Assembly: GCF_963676685.1 (NCBI RefSeq)
Contig: NC_092349.1
Location: 86,130,604 to 86,194,603 of the forward strand
Reading direction: 5' to 3'
Length of the DNA stretch: 64,000 nucleotides
Source: Mytilus edulis
Lineage: Eukaryota; Mollusca; Bivalvia; Mytilida; Mytilidae
A program made the translations under genes and the position numbers. Positions 1 through 12,328 of the stretch are shown here, piece by piece (the stretch's first letter is position 1; the number at the start of each line of letters is the position of its first letter). Under the pieces are notes generated by a model. It had not been told where the DNA came from. It saw nothing but the letters and a program-made list of their open reading frames with translations, and made no database searches.

Positions 1-43
1 CCTTTAGATTATGCGCAGTCCCAATTTCCGGCAACATCACGTT

Positions 44-56
44 TGTTTACAAACAT
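44..56 (+). repeat. 13-mer TGTTTACAAACAT overlapping the helicase start codon
   Basis: The 13-mer overlaps the first two bases of the ATG at 55. The same 13-mer, on the same strand, occurs at 11072-11084 beside the transposase start and at 5832-5844. TGTTTAC matches a forkhead-type site, and the word is nearly its own reverse complement, so it can act as a direct or inverted pair. Its function is unknown. Confidence 0.5.
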
Positions 57-2169
57 GGAGATCGATAGCTATCTAAGTGAAATAGAGGATAAATATATGT
101 TTGAATTCAAAGATAAACAAAAAGAATCTATTGAAAATATACTACAGTTGAATGATACAGTTGTCATTTTACCAACAGGCTATGGTAAATCACGAATTTA
201 CTTCCATTTACCGGAGCTATTTGAAAAACTGTCCGGTGAAAAATCAACAGTGCTAGTTATTTCACCACTTCAAGCTTTAATGAAGGATCAGATCTCTAAA
301 TTAGAACAATTAAATATAAGTGCAACAGTAGTAGGTGAATGTCAACCAGATAAAGGCGTTGTTGAGAACATTGCTGCAGGGAAATATTCCATAGTCTTTT
401 CCTCGCCTGAGGCAGCCCTTACACCAGGATTGTGGCGCACTAGTTTGACCAAAGGACAATTTCATAGTCATATCAAAGCAGTTGTAATAGATGAAGCCCA
501 TTGCATCACACAGTGGTAAGATATTATTTTTAACATTGCTACTGTCTATTATGATAATGAGGAAATGTGTACATGTACAGTATGATTGATTTTTTTTTTA
601 ATTGCCATTTGTTTGAAATATCCTTCCAAGGCTCTACATTTTTTTCTTGGCTTTCAACAATGAGAAAAAAAAACATATTATATTGTCGGCTATTAAAGAA
701 AAATTTCTTACAAGTTACAGACTAGATTATAACAATGAAACCTATGAAAAAACAAGGCATGCCAGAAACAATTTAACAGACATGAACCAACAACAGCAAC
801 TGAAATGCTGGTGTCCATTTTACATGTATATGCTATGTACAACTACATGTACCACTATTAATAGATTAAGTTAAAAAAAAACCAATTGCATTGTAATGTA
901 TATTTTTTTTGCCATTATTCACTGAATTCATGCAGTGATGTAGCCTTTCTTGTGCTAATAATATGTTAACGACTAACAATCATTCATTCATTCTTGACAA
1001 CTTTTTATGTTAATATATTGATTTTTTATTTTTTCTTTGGCAGGGGTGGAGAATTTAGAAGACATTATGACAGACTTGCAGAATTACGTTCAGTTGTGCC
1101 AGAAAAAACTCCTTTTGTTGCCCTTACAGCTACCTCAACCAAATCCATGCATTCAGAAATTTTGAAAAAATTGCAGATGAAACCAAATGGGACTAAGACA
1201 ATTTCAAAATTACCTGAACGCACCAACATAACATATTCATTGAAAAAGTCCAGCAAAAGTGTCCATGAATTAGAGTGGCTGTTAAAAGACTTGAAAACTA
1301 ACTCTGTAAAAACAAAGAAGACCGTCATATACTGTAGGAGTATTCTTTCATGTGCCGATTTGTTTGAGTACTTCGTAAGTGGTATTGAACACAATAGAGA
1401 TATTTTGGATAATAGACTTGTAGCAATGTATCATAGGTCTACAGCAGAAACAAACAAGAATCATGTGTTGAATGAGTTCCCAAATGAAGATAGTACCATT
1501 CGAATTGTGTTTGCAACAGTTGCATTTGGCATGGGAGTTGATATTCCTGATATTGAAAGAGTAGTTCATTGGGGAGCACCTCGAGGACTTGAACAATTTT
1601 CACAAGAAAGTGGTCGAGCAGGCAGGAATGGCAAACCTTCACAATCTTGTATATATTTCTCCAGCTTTGATACTGCTAAAGGACGTTGCAATGAAGGGGT
1701 GAGAAATTTGTGCCAAACAAAGGAATGTATTAGACTTGAGTTAAATAGATATTTTGTGCTAGACAATGATGAGCTTCTTGAACAAGGTAACCATGTGAAC
1801 AGCACAAAACCTTTGTGTCAGTGTTGCAGTAATTGTCGGTTAAATTGCACTTGTGGTTGTTGTGTAGACTTTGAATTCTGTAATATACATATATCACCTG
1901 AAAACAATTTTGAATCAGATCCAATTGCCAGACAATTCAATGACCAGAAATTAAAAATTTTGAAGGACAATTTCATTGACTTTAATGATTACTTATGTGA
2001 AGAAGGCCTCAACCGTCAGCTGTCATTTGACAGCAAATTCATTGACTGTTTAGTAGAGAATGTTTCTTTCGTATTCTGTGAAGATGATATCATTTCACTT
2101 GGACTTTTAGACCATGACCTTGCAACAGAAATTCTCGAATTAATTGAGGAAGTTGATATGGAGTTTTGA
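55..2169 (+). CDS. RecQ-like ATP-dependent DNA helicase, two exons, transposon-borne
   Basis: A 3'-5' SF2 DNA helicase of the RecQ family, 528 residues. Exons are 55-515 and 1044-2169. The 528-bp intron has GT at 516-517 and AG at 1042-1043 and splits the Trp codon that follows the DEAH box. The start is the ATG at 55; the frame is open a little further upstream but has no other ATG. Visible motifs: Walker A LPTGYGKS (residues 39-46), DEAH (146-149) followed by CITQW, motif III ALTATST, motif IV TVIYCRS, motif V FATVAFGMGVDIPD, and motif VI QESGRAGR (341-348). A cysteine-rich zinc-binding stretch (CQCCSNC, then CTCGCC) lies near 410-430. HRDC and long N-terminal domains of cellular RecQ helicases are absent, so it is the compact form. 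It faces the transposase gene and probably serves replication or repair steps of transposition. A host RecQ paralogue is the alternative. Confidence 0.87.
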
Positions 2170-4196
2170 TAAATGTTAAATTGTGCATTATGATATATTT
2201 AATTTGATTAAGTACATGTTTATGTACTTGTATTAAATATTTGACAACATGATGTATCTTTTTTTTGAAGAAAATCAAAATATGAAAATCAGATGACAAT
2301 GTATGTTGTATATTATTGGCCTTGCCAATGAGCATATGATCTTATATGTAATGAGTATCTAAAAGCCACTGTGTGACCTTTAACAATGAGGATATTCCAT
2401 AACTTTAGTAGATGTGTCGTCAGTTACACTATAAAACCCAACTTGACAAAATGCAGAACAAATCAATCAACTTATCTATTCGTCTCAGACAAAAACTACC
2501 AATGAAATCTTTCAACCCTTTATATTTGATTTATGCATGGAAACACTATAATCAATTGACCAAAAAATAAGCAGATGTCATATGATCGCCAATGAGAACG
2601 TAGCCAACCAAAGTAATTTGAAGTGAATATAAATGTTGATTCTTACAAGGTACTGTAACACAACTGTCCAAGGTTACAGTGAGAGTTGGGATCCAGCAAA
2701 GTTATTTTAGGTTCAATATAGCTTACTTTGATGTGCGAGTCAAGGTTCCATGTTGAAGGCCCTGTTGTTACGGAAAAATTCTTCTGAGTTCATGTAATTA
2801 CAACTGTAATATTTGGATGAAAAGTTGTCTCATTGGTCATCATACCACATCTTCTTATGTTTAAATGGTCTTTAAGGGTCGCTGTTCAGTAACTACGTAT
2901 ACTTGTTTACAAAACTCTAGATACATGTAACCATGAAAACATGACTCAGTTATCAGTATCCACATGATCCAACTGCACAACTTTAGTACAAGAACAAAAA
3001 ATTGGTGTTGAAAGACATTTTATTAACACAACAACTTCATTTTAAAGTAGCATCAAATATATACAATCATATGAGAATTATACATGGAAAATGCCAGAAT
3101 AATACAAATAAAAATGGTCGACTGAGCGACCAGCAGTTAAAGTACATGTATAGGTACAATGTACATGTATCACTTATAAAATATCAGATAGGTTCTTCAA
3201 ATAGAAAAATGCATGCATTCAATGCAAAGTTGAAAAAAAGTTTAGAAGACAGCATGGATAAAAATTACAAAAACTTCTGTGGTTCATGATCAACAAATTA
3301 AAATCTGAACCAAAAGACTGGACTTACATAAAATGATTAATATTTAATGGATTGATTTTTTAAAGACCTATATGCACAATTATTGAATCATATATATATA
3401 TATATACTGTTTATCTTAGTCAGCACTAATCTTTTCAATCGTAAAATGGAACAATATACATTTATGCAGATTCATATACACGAAAAAGCACTATTCCTTT
3501 AATTTTAACACTGAATTCTGTTTCAATAGATAAACTATTCAGTTATTCCAAAAGTATCTCTTGTTGAAAATATTTCTATACTGGCACTAAATAAAGATGT
3601 ATGGTCACAATTGGTCAAAACAAGAATATTTACAGCACTATTTAACACAACAATCGCAATTAATGAAAAAAATAACAACTGATTGAATATTAACGATAAC
3701 AACCTACTTGTATTGATTTAACCAGAGACCGCATAATTCTTCATCACCATCAGTTGAAAAGACAAAAATATTTACAGCACTATTTATTTACAATGATCAC
3801 AGTTAATTATAAAACAAAAACAAACAAGTATTTGGGATCACAAATTACCAAGCACATCATGTCTTGATTTAACCAAAGGCAGCAGAATTCCAACAAAGCA
3901 ATAAAATATCACACCTCAAGAGACTGTAAAAAATTGCATATAAGACTAGTAAAAAGAAGTTTCATTGCATACAAAATGAGTATTATTACATGATCACATA
4001 AAAAAAAACCCAAGGTACATGTAACACTATATATTTGAATACAAAACATGCAAAATGTAACTCATTAAAAAAAAACATGTAAAAAGGATAACAAACAAAA
4101 TTGCACTATGGCTTCAAAATATTGCACTGAACTTTCACCATCACAATTAATAACTTCATGTGTACACACAGTATTCTAAGTAAATTTCTACACAGT
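2170..4196. other. Gene-free centre of the transposon
   Basis: This is the 3' flank shared by the two convergent genes. An ATTAAA near 2232 could serve as a poly(A) signal for the helicase. A short dispersed mussel repeat (word TTGTCTCATTGG then ATACCACATCTTC) lies near 2827-2855. A TA microsatellite lies at about 3391-3408. The only open frame, at 3002-3289, is AT-rich, has no recognisable motif, and is not called a gene. Confidence 0.6.
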
Positions 4197-7100
4197 TCAA
4201 CACATTTGATATGAACGACTACGCTGGTATTTTGCAAATGTTTCTTTTTTTGATGTTAACCACTGGCTCAGTTTTTGTCCATTTACCTTACTTGTTTCAT
4301 CATTTATAATATTTTGGAAGGAGTGGTGACAACGTCCTGGAATTTTATCAAACAAATTCTCTTTTGCTAGCTCTTCAACTAAAGAGTTGATGTCCTTTTG
4401 AATCGATGGTTTCGAGTTTGATGGTCGACCAAAAAATTGCTGCAAACCTTCTGTGTAGCTGTCAATAAGGTCATTGCAGCCCTGCAAACTTCTACCACAT
4501 CTTTGAATTAAAGATGATGACAAATTTCCACTTAATGAGTTCAACGAATCTTTTGCCCGCATGTTTAGAAATTCCAGCGCCAAATCACCTGGTACATTTT
4601 TTCCTGCCCCACCATGAATGTTCACACCCCTGTTGTGACGCAATTGGTGTGCTAGCTTTGGTGGTAGAAGTGCTAACAGCTGAGCTTGTAGCCGGAATGA
4701 AAGAAGACGGTATTTTGTATGGTTATTTTGAGTATATTTAAGAATGTCTAACCTCCACATACGCACTAGACGATCACCATCATTTTCTTTAGATGCATCC
4801 TCTCTAATCCAGTCGTAAAGACCATCTCGCAACAAACTACATGAATAATTTAACTTATGGTCTTCTGTTTCAGCTTTATTAGAATCAACTTTTTTGGTTT
4901 CTTTCTGCTTTTTGTTTGTTTCTGGTAATTGTAGATGTTGTAAATCTTTGTATAAACAAATATTTATGTGTTTTTCCTTACACTTTCCATTGATGGCAAA
5001 TGTCTTAGGGCAGCCTGGATATCCGCATGGTACTCTATTATTATCTGCCGTGTCGTGGCCATTCTGTTCAAGGACAAATGGTTTGGCAACAATATATTTA
5101 TCAACAATGTCTGATGACAACTTTTCCAGAAATTTTTTCTTTTCCTCTTTCTTCATTGTGTCAATTATTTTGTTGATATCATCTACACTTGTCAAATTCA
5201 GGATTTGTAACGCTGCTAGGATAATATAGCCCTTTGTCACAAAACGTACAAAATCTCTGCAGTCATTGACAGCATCTTTTACCTAAAATACAAAGTTTAT
5301 AATTTTAGAACAATTTCAAATATAGGATAGTGTCAATTATAATCATTTATTCTGGTTTTCTTTAATGCAACAATAAATTTTAGGCAGATCTATAAATTAA
5401 ATAATTTGTTAGTATTCAGAGTAACAGAAACATTAGTTTATTAAGACAGACAATATAACATAGCTTTATAATTTTATGAATTGAACAGATATTTCCAAAC
5501 ATGTTTCTCATCATTTACAATTACAATTATCTCCTGCACAAAAAATTATGGTGAAAAGCAACTTTATTTAATGAATTTAATAGAGTGGCTGAGGAAAAGC
5601 AATATATGTAGAAATTTTTATCATTTCATCTTTGTGTTTATAATTAAATGTACTTACAACTGATTTAACACCTCGGTGATCAAATTTGTTCCTAAGCTGA
5701 AATAGGGTTCCTTTTTCGGCAGATGATGTTCCTTTAAAATGTAGATTATAAATTTCCTGAAAAATAAACAAATTTTTTAAAAACCCAACAAAACCAAATG
5801 ATGACTGAAAAAAAAATAACATACATGTAAGTGTTTACAAACATTCTGTAAGTGTCTGTCCCACCTTAGGAGCCTGTTATTCAGTGGTTGACTTTGGTTC
5901 ATGCTTGTAATTTTTATCCTGCCTGAATTGTTCTGTAATTACTTTGGCGGTTAGTTTTCTAAAATGAATTGTTACATATATTTAAAGCAAACACTACATT
6001 ATGGATTTTTCTCATTGTTGAAGGCTGTACTTTTGCCTACAGTTGCTAACACCCACTTCATTTGAACATTGGTGGATATTAGTCTCAGTTGCAATCATAC
6101 CACAGCTCCTTGTTTTTAAATTATCATTTTACATGTACATGAAACATATATTTTTTCATCTTCAATTACATAAGAAACATACCTGTAAAGTTATGACATG
6201 ACCATGCCAGTCTTCACTCTTCCAAATAAATCCTTCCAGACGGTCCTCTTGATTAACTCCATCAGCTCTTGCCTTTTGTGCCGCATCACCTCTTTCTACA
6301 CTAAGAGCATCTCCCCCTAACAGAAGTGGCATCATCTTCCGCTGTCCATCTCTCGGCACATACTGTTGCAGATGTTCAATAACTTCAATCATTTCTTCTG
6401 TTTTGTTTTCATCTTTTTCCATGATTCCCAGAGGTACCTACAATGAAGATATATTTTTTGAATTTGAAGAAAATATCTTTATCAAAAATCAAAATTACAT
6501 GGACAATATATATATAAAAGTTGTAATCTAAAACTTAGAACAATTACTAAAATTTCAAAAAAAAGTCTATAAAAATATATCAATTAAATATTCACAAATA
6601 TATATATATATATATCAGTTGTTTAATTTTGATGTTAACTTTTATTTCACGACAGATGTACAAATGTATTCATTATTTTCATTAATTAGCTACATTGTAA
6701 ACTGTGCATACTTACAATAACACTTTTTTTCTTCGACTCCTCTGTATACTGGTGGGGAATGTGGTAGGTAACAAATTCTTTACAGTCCTTCAAGGCTGAA
6801 ATATGGTCGACTAATGCCCTTTGAATAAGTATATTACAGTCTTTGTATAGTGCCTTGTAATCTTCTGCATTTGGAACAAACGCCTCATTTGGGACAGACA
6901 GTATGTCTGCTTGTGGGTGAACAGAGTCTAAATCCTCTGATGGTGCTCTGTCTTTCACTGCAACAGAATGGACTAAGTTGAAAACTTTGTTTGATGTGTC
7001 CATTGTTTTATGTCGTGCTTTTGTATTCATGTTGAGGTTGTCCATTATAATTTGAAAAGAAGGTTCAGTTGTTGAGTTAATATCCTTGGAATTTACTGTT

Positions 7101-10100
7101 GTAAAAGGAGAGTCAGCTGCTGTTAGTTCAGTGATAGGTTCTTCATGCTGGGATGTGTCAGCTGGAATTGGTGTAGACTTGACCATGTTGACTGCCTCTA
7201 TAATACATGTAATACAATTTATTAATAAAATGTCCATTTTTTAAAATATACAAAATATTTAACATTTTCAACACACATCTTTTTGACCACATTCGCATAT
7301 ATCAATGTACAAATATACGGTATACACTAGTAGCTGTTTAAAATTAAAAATTATTTCAATATTAGATTGGTTAAATCTTTCATAAAAATTCCATATGCTT
7401 AACTACTTTTCATAATAAAAATATAACATAAGTATGCTAACAGAATAAATATGTTATTCTATTTGTTGTCTAAAGATTTTACCAGAATCAAGATATCCCG
7501 ATATAATAATAAATGTTTTGTAAAATACATAAAGTGTAACTACATTTGGTTTTACTTGGACAATCATCTCATTGGCAATCATAGTACAACATGTACCACA
7601 TAATACATCTATATTTTTATAATAAAAAGTATGATTTTGTTTAATTAACTTATAAAAGAAATGAAGCTGGTTTATATGTACCTTTAACTGATTCTTTATA
7701 ACTGGGTGTTGTCATTGGGCATGGTTCAGCTATGAACATTGGCCACGGTGATCCTTCATTTATAGAACTGGGTGTCGTCATTGGACAAGGTTCAGCTATG
7801 TACATTGGCCACGGTGATCCGTCATTTATAGAACTGGGTGTTGTCATTGGACAAGGTTCAGCTATGTACATTGGCCACGGTGATCCTTCATTTAAAGAGC
7901 ACTCACTCATTATGTTTGCCTCGTTAAATCTTGAACCCTGATGTAATCCTGAAATGCATAATAGGAATATGAGTTTTTTGCATTCTTTCGGTATCAAATA
8001 AAATGGAAAGAAAGTCAATCAAACATTAACACAGTCACAGATTCATAAAATGTGCACAGTTACATTGAATCACCTGGAAATAGTAAACATGATAGTTGAA
8101 ATCTGTATGCTTTAAAATTGACAACTTTCTTAACCAAAAACTTGAATTAAATTTAAACACTCAAATACATTACATACAGTTCATGTAAACCGAAACTCTT
8201 GGTTGAAATAAAAAAACAAAAAACTTTTTAATGAATTAATATAGAAATAAAAGCTAAAACTTATCAACACTCTTCTTTTTAAAGTATTGTATATAAAAGC
8301 TCAAGAATTAAAGTGAAATCAGTTTCCCCTACGAATGTGCTGATAAAAATGGGCAAATTGTAATACCTGGTTCTGCATGCACTGGTTTCACTAGTACTGG
8401 TGTCTGTACAGAAGACAATGAGGATTCCATTGATACATGTACTGTAGAATCATCTTCCAAGAAAGTGGACAAGGCATAATTATGATCATCTGAAATGATG
8501 TATAATAATGATAAAATAGTGAATTGCTCATATATGTACATGTAGAAATGTGGTTGACAAATGAGCATATAACTATTTTCCATGTACAAAATATGTATAC
8601 CTAAACATAAAGTTAAACATAAATGTATACAATCTATTTAAATGTTGAAGCATCCCTAATCATGCCCATGGACTAATTTGTCACTCATAAATCAATTAAT
8701 GTACATATAGGCATCAAATTATACATGTTATAGTCAGATTAACATGTGATTAAATGGATACTTTTAAACAAAGATGAAGATTGTCTCACTGGTAATACGT
8801 AATACCACATCTTCTTTTTGTGCAATTTGTCCAATGATTGGTGTTAGCCTGCCTGCTCAACATACATAATGAAAAATATAACATACCTAATAACGTCATA
8901 TCTTTGTCTTTATCCTTTGCAGCAGTAGCTAACTTTTGAGACCACATTTTTACTGGCAGGTCAAAGTCCTCACATATAACATCAACATGTCTTACTGCAG
9001 ATTTGTATGAACTGCTCAAACCAGCTCGGTTGAAGGAAGTGTACACCTAAATAATAGAAAAGTATCTGTTAAATACATGTGCAATGTCATGAATGTGCAT
9101 ACACTAAAATACATATTCATTTCGTAAGATATAAATGTACCAAAGAATTAATCATGTTAATAGGTTAATGTTTACTATATTGACATTTTTGTTTTTAATA
9201 AAATTCAACAATGTTGAATATAATTTTACATTTGTGACTGTCTATTCAGTATCTTTCATCCTATATTTTCTAATTTTTTCATGGACATGTATTAATCTAA
9301 ATGAGGTTTTATTCAAGCTTTATGCTCAATGTTAAAGGTTGCTATGTCGCCTTCAATGATAAATAACTGCTAACATTGTATATCAACAGCATTTGATCTT
9401 CCATAACAGTTGTCTCATTCAGCTTAATATCACATATATAAATATACATGTATAATTTATATAAATACATGTACATGAACAAGAACTGTGAAAGATTTAA
9501 GTTTTGTGTATGTCCTTAAATTAATCATTTTTGTACATACCTTTGTTCGAACATGACCTCTGAACATCAAAATGCTATTTATCACTTGTAAAGCTCCCAT
9601 ATGCATGTTTCTGTTAAATAACAGTATTGCCACACTTGAAACAACACGAGGAAGCTGCTTCAATTTACTAGGTCCAGCAACTGTATGAAGGAAATCCATT
9701 GTCAGAGGACATACACTTTCCAACTGTTTGCAGGCAGTCTTCCATGAAAATTGTTTTATGTTTTTTGTTCGTAGGACACAATCTTTGTATTTGCATATTT
9801 GCTGAATCTCTTGACTTATCTTCTTTTTAATGACTTGGTTGAGGTCTTTCTTCAGTTCTTCAATTTGAAGAAGATGATTCAGAGCTGTTTTGTACTGTTT
9901 TAATACTAGTGCTCGGCATGCTAGTTTGCTGTGGCCTTTAAGTACAGTATTCCTTGTACTGCCTTTAAATCCAAGTTGCACCTGGAATGAAAATAAATGT
10001 ATTCAGTATTGGTCTAAAATCCAAACATTGGGTTAACATTAAAAATAATTAAGGAAATACATATACAGATGATTGTACAAAGTACCTACATGTACAAATA

Positions 10101-11065
10101 TTGTAATACATGTACATACATGTAATTCAGACATTTAAAAAAAGGGGGGGGGGTGTTCCAACTTTATGTCCCCCTTACAAATGTATATTAAATTGACTAA
10201 ATGTACGTTGTCGTTGATCTTTATACCAAAATTTTTGTTAATAATTTTAATGTATTTTTCACGTTTATATTGTACATGTACATATTATTAGAGATACAAG
10301 TAAAGTCGTGCACTCTTCATCAAGTAATTGAGTATGATGATTTGGTGCATGTAGACCTAATTTTGTATAGTCATGATAGTGATGTTGCAATATTAAATAA
10401 GACTGAGGCTAATTATTTGGAAGGCTAAGCTTACATGCCAAATAAAATAATAAATGTACACAGTTACACTTTTCTGGGTTGTTATATCCTCCTCAGATCA
10501 TAAATATATTAAAGCATACCTTAACTCTTGGCCCAGGGCTTGCAGATATTTTTTTCTTGGTTGTATTTGGGGTCTTCCTTGGTGAATTTGAGAAATTCAA
10601 TCTCCTTCTGTTTGCTTTTGGTGTTGATGGGGTAACTAATTTCTTTCCCTTTGGAGTACAACCAGATTTCATTGGAGTTAGGCAACTTCTTGGTCTCTTT
10701 TTAATTGATGAAATCACTATCTCCACAGGCACAGACTTATCATGGTGAACTGGCAATGATGTACATTCTAGATCTGTTTTGATGTTCTCAAAATTCAGGG
10801 AAGCAGCATTCTTCAAATTCTCTGTAAGATTGTTGAAACGTTTCTGACTCCTACATATACCCTGTAATGTAGCAAAGCACTTGCTGCACACATAACAACT
10901 TTCTGCACTGTCAACATAACAACGAAGTGTTTTTTCTGCAATCCCGTATGAAAACGATAGAGTTTTGACAATATCAACATCTCCCTGAAGTTTATCAACA
11001 TTTCTCCTCACGTCTTTAGATGAACTGAACACGTGTGAACAGTGAAGACAGGTGCTTCGGGCCAT
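4197..11065 (-). CDS. DUF6589-type RNase-H-like transposase, nine exons, 1,152 residues
   Basis: Probable DNA transposase of the element. Exons from 5' to 3': 10520-11065, 9541-9981, 8887-9046, 8367-8489, 7682-7948, 6716-7197, 6183-6437, 5658-5756, 4197-5282. All boundaries are GT-AG, phases agree, and no stop interrupts the 3,459-nt frame. N-terminus: a cysteine finger (C6, C9, C57, C60, C63), then a basic Pro/Ser/Thr-rich segment. Middle: conserved blocks with YTSFNRAGLSSSYK, an acidic FQIIMDNLN block (D565) and LLLGGDALSVER (D716). These two aspartates are my candidates for the first two metal-binding residues; I cannot assign the third. The last exon has a C2HC finger (CGYPGC ... H-x3-C) and the block NRGVNIHGGAGKNVPGDL seen near the end of DUF6589 proteins. 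Exon 5 carries a three-copy 22-residue repeat. The start is the ATG at 11065, close to the element's right end. Confidence 0.78.
5832..5844 (+). repeat. Internal copy of the TGTTTACAAACAT 13-mer
   Basis: Exact third copy, in the intron between transposase exons 7 and 8, on the same strand as the two terminal copies. Either the word is functional throughout the element or it is simply common in this AT-rich DNA. Confidence 0.4.
7701..7898 (-). repeat. Three-copy 66-bp tandem repeat inside transposase exon 5
   Basis: Units begin at 7701, 7767 and 7833, exactly 66 bp apart. Each codes in frame for 22 residues with the core SPWPMYIAEPCPMTTPS. The copies differ by only a few bases, so the expansion is recent. 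Because 66 is a multiple of three, the transposase frame is kept. Confidence 0.9.
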
Positions 11066-11071
11066 CGCTCA

Positions 11072-11084
11072 TGTTTACAAACAT
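11072..11084 (+). repeat. 13-mer TGTTTACAAACAT just upstream of the transposase start
   Basis: Lies 7 bases upstream of the transposase ATG (minus strand) and is identical to the word at the helicase start. It may be a shared promoter or protein-binding site of the element. Confidence 0.45.
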
Positions 11085-11201
11085 TTATTTCAACTCCTCC
11101 TACTTTTTGCGCCAATTTCTATAGACAATAAACCACAATGCAACTCGTTAATTTGAACTTCCGGTTGACGCGTTCTGATTGGGTATGCATTCAGGCGTTA
11201 A

Positions 11202-11264
11202 TGGAGTGATCGAAGTGATCGTAATATAACGACTGGATTATTCGGGTTAGCATCGTTCACTCCA
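11202..11264. other. Imperfect hairpin near the transposon's right end
   Basis: TGGAGTGATCG at 11202-11212 pairs with CGTTCACTCCA at 11254-11264 (10 of 11 bases) around a loop of about 41 bases. It is the last structured sequence before an unrelated dispersed repeat, so it may belong to the terminus of the element. This is inference. Confidence 0.35.
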
Positions 11265-11283
11265 CCATTTTCTACATAAAAAA

Positions 11284-11420
11284 TGCCTGTTACAAGTCAG
11301 GAATATAACAGTTGTTATCCATGCGTTTGATGTGTTGGAGCTTTTGATTGTGCCATTTGATTTTCCTCTCAGTTCAGTATTTTTGTGTTTTTGTATTATT
11401 TTTTTTTATTATATATTCAT
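11284..11420 (+). repeat. Dispersed mussel repeat, family C
   Basis: Contains the words ACAAGTCAGGAATATAACAG and GTGTTGGAGCTTTTGATTG. Diverged copies lie at about 22195-22320 and 40310-40440 (same strand), and in reverse at about 37830-37960, 41330-41620, 50035-50400 and 54470-54620. No coding capacity is seen. Confidence 0.6.
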
Positions 11421-11677
11421 GTTTTACATAATGTGTGTTTCTTTTATATAAGATGTCTTATTTTATACTGTAGCAATTCGATTCTCTGAACATGGCATAT
11501 GAATATTTTTACTTGTCTGTATAATATACATTTCATATAATGTTTGACGCATTTGTGGATACCCTGTCCGTAAGAACTTCCGTTGTATTGGGGTAGTTTG
11601 TAAATAAATATATTTATTGCAATTTTCACAAATATAAAGTTTTCTAAAAAGGTTAGACGCAAAAATCAACAAATTAC

Positions 11678-11750
11678 ATTTAAAATTGAGAATGGAAATG
11701 GGGAACGTGCCAAAGACACAACAACCCGACAATAGAAAAAAACAACAGCA
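11678..11750 (-). repeat. Fragment of Penelope-like element 3' tail
   Basis: Carries the words AATTGAGAATGGAAATGGGG and AACAACCCGAC, the reverse complement of the end of the tail seen at about 52540-52655. Heavily truncated. Confidence 0.55.
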
Positions 11751-11939
11751 TTGTTTGAGTTTATCATCAAACCATTGTTTTTTCAAAAGGTTTTATGGAC
11801 ACCAAACACAATGATCATAAATTAGCTGCAATGTATTTAAACAAGGTATATCTGTACATTATGCCTAGTATCAAACACTTTAAGTATCAAAATTGTTTAA
11901 GAATGAAAAGCGAATGCCATAATAATTTTCATCTATGTT

Positions 11940-12328
11940 CAATTTAACCTCTCGTAAGTTATATTTTAGGAAGGATTGTATATAGTCGACTTTTACTACC
12001 AAATATTGTTATATTGATAGCAACACAATTTTCTTTTTGTTAAATATTCATACATAATATATAATTTCTTAGACTTTTCAAGCAAGTTTACTAAAAATTA
12101 GATCATTTTCCAATTTTTGTTACTTAAGCAAAGTTTAAGAATATGAAGTTTATTTTACAAACACATAAATGGGTAACTTGCACTCATTTGCACCAATATT
12201 CAATTTAACCTCTCGTAAGTTTTTCGAGATTCAGGATTGTAAATAGTCGATTTATACTGCCAAATACTGTTATTTTCATTGATAACAACCTAATTATCTT
12301 CTTGTTGATTAATCATATATACTATAAA
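11940..12328. repeat. Local duplication, about 130-bp copies 261 bp apart
   Basis: CAATTTAACCTCTCGTAAGT at 11940 recurs at 12201. Each copy is followed by a similar stretch (AGGATTGTA, TAGTCGA, CCAAATA, TGTTATxTTGAT) for about 130 bp. The copies are diverged. The second runs straight into the family D repeat. Confidence 0.6.

Larger units (their letters stand above)
1..11264. mobile_element. Large helicase-bearing DNA transposon (AcademH-like), left end outside window
   Basis: Two genes start at the outer ends and converge: a RecQ-like helicase (+) and a 1,152-residue DUF6589-type transposase (-). A gene-free 2 kb lies between their stop codons. Neither gene has a stop or frameshift when spliced at ordinary GT-AG sites. 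A transposase plus an SF2 helicase in one element is the hallmark of the AcademH lineage of the Academ superfamily (from memory). The 13-mer TGTTTACAAACAT occurs at the helicase start codon, 7 bases before the transposase start codon, and once in a transposase intron. The right end is not fixed: it must lie between 11,066 and about 11,284, where a separate dispersed repeat begins. I chose 11,264, the end of a short hairpin. Terminal inverted repeats could not be shown because only 54 bases precede the helicase start. Confidence 0.62.

Noticed and set aside
55-2169. Helicase as an ordinary cellular RecQ/BLM gene
   Set aside because: It is compact, lacks HRDC and N-terminal domains, and faces a transposase gene within one unit. 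A host origin remains possible but is less likely.
3002-3289. 95-codon open frame in the transposon centre
   Set aside because: Low-complexity AT-rich composition, no motif, and it lies in the shared 3' flank of two convergent genes.
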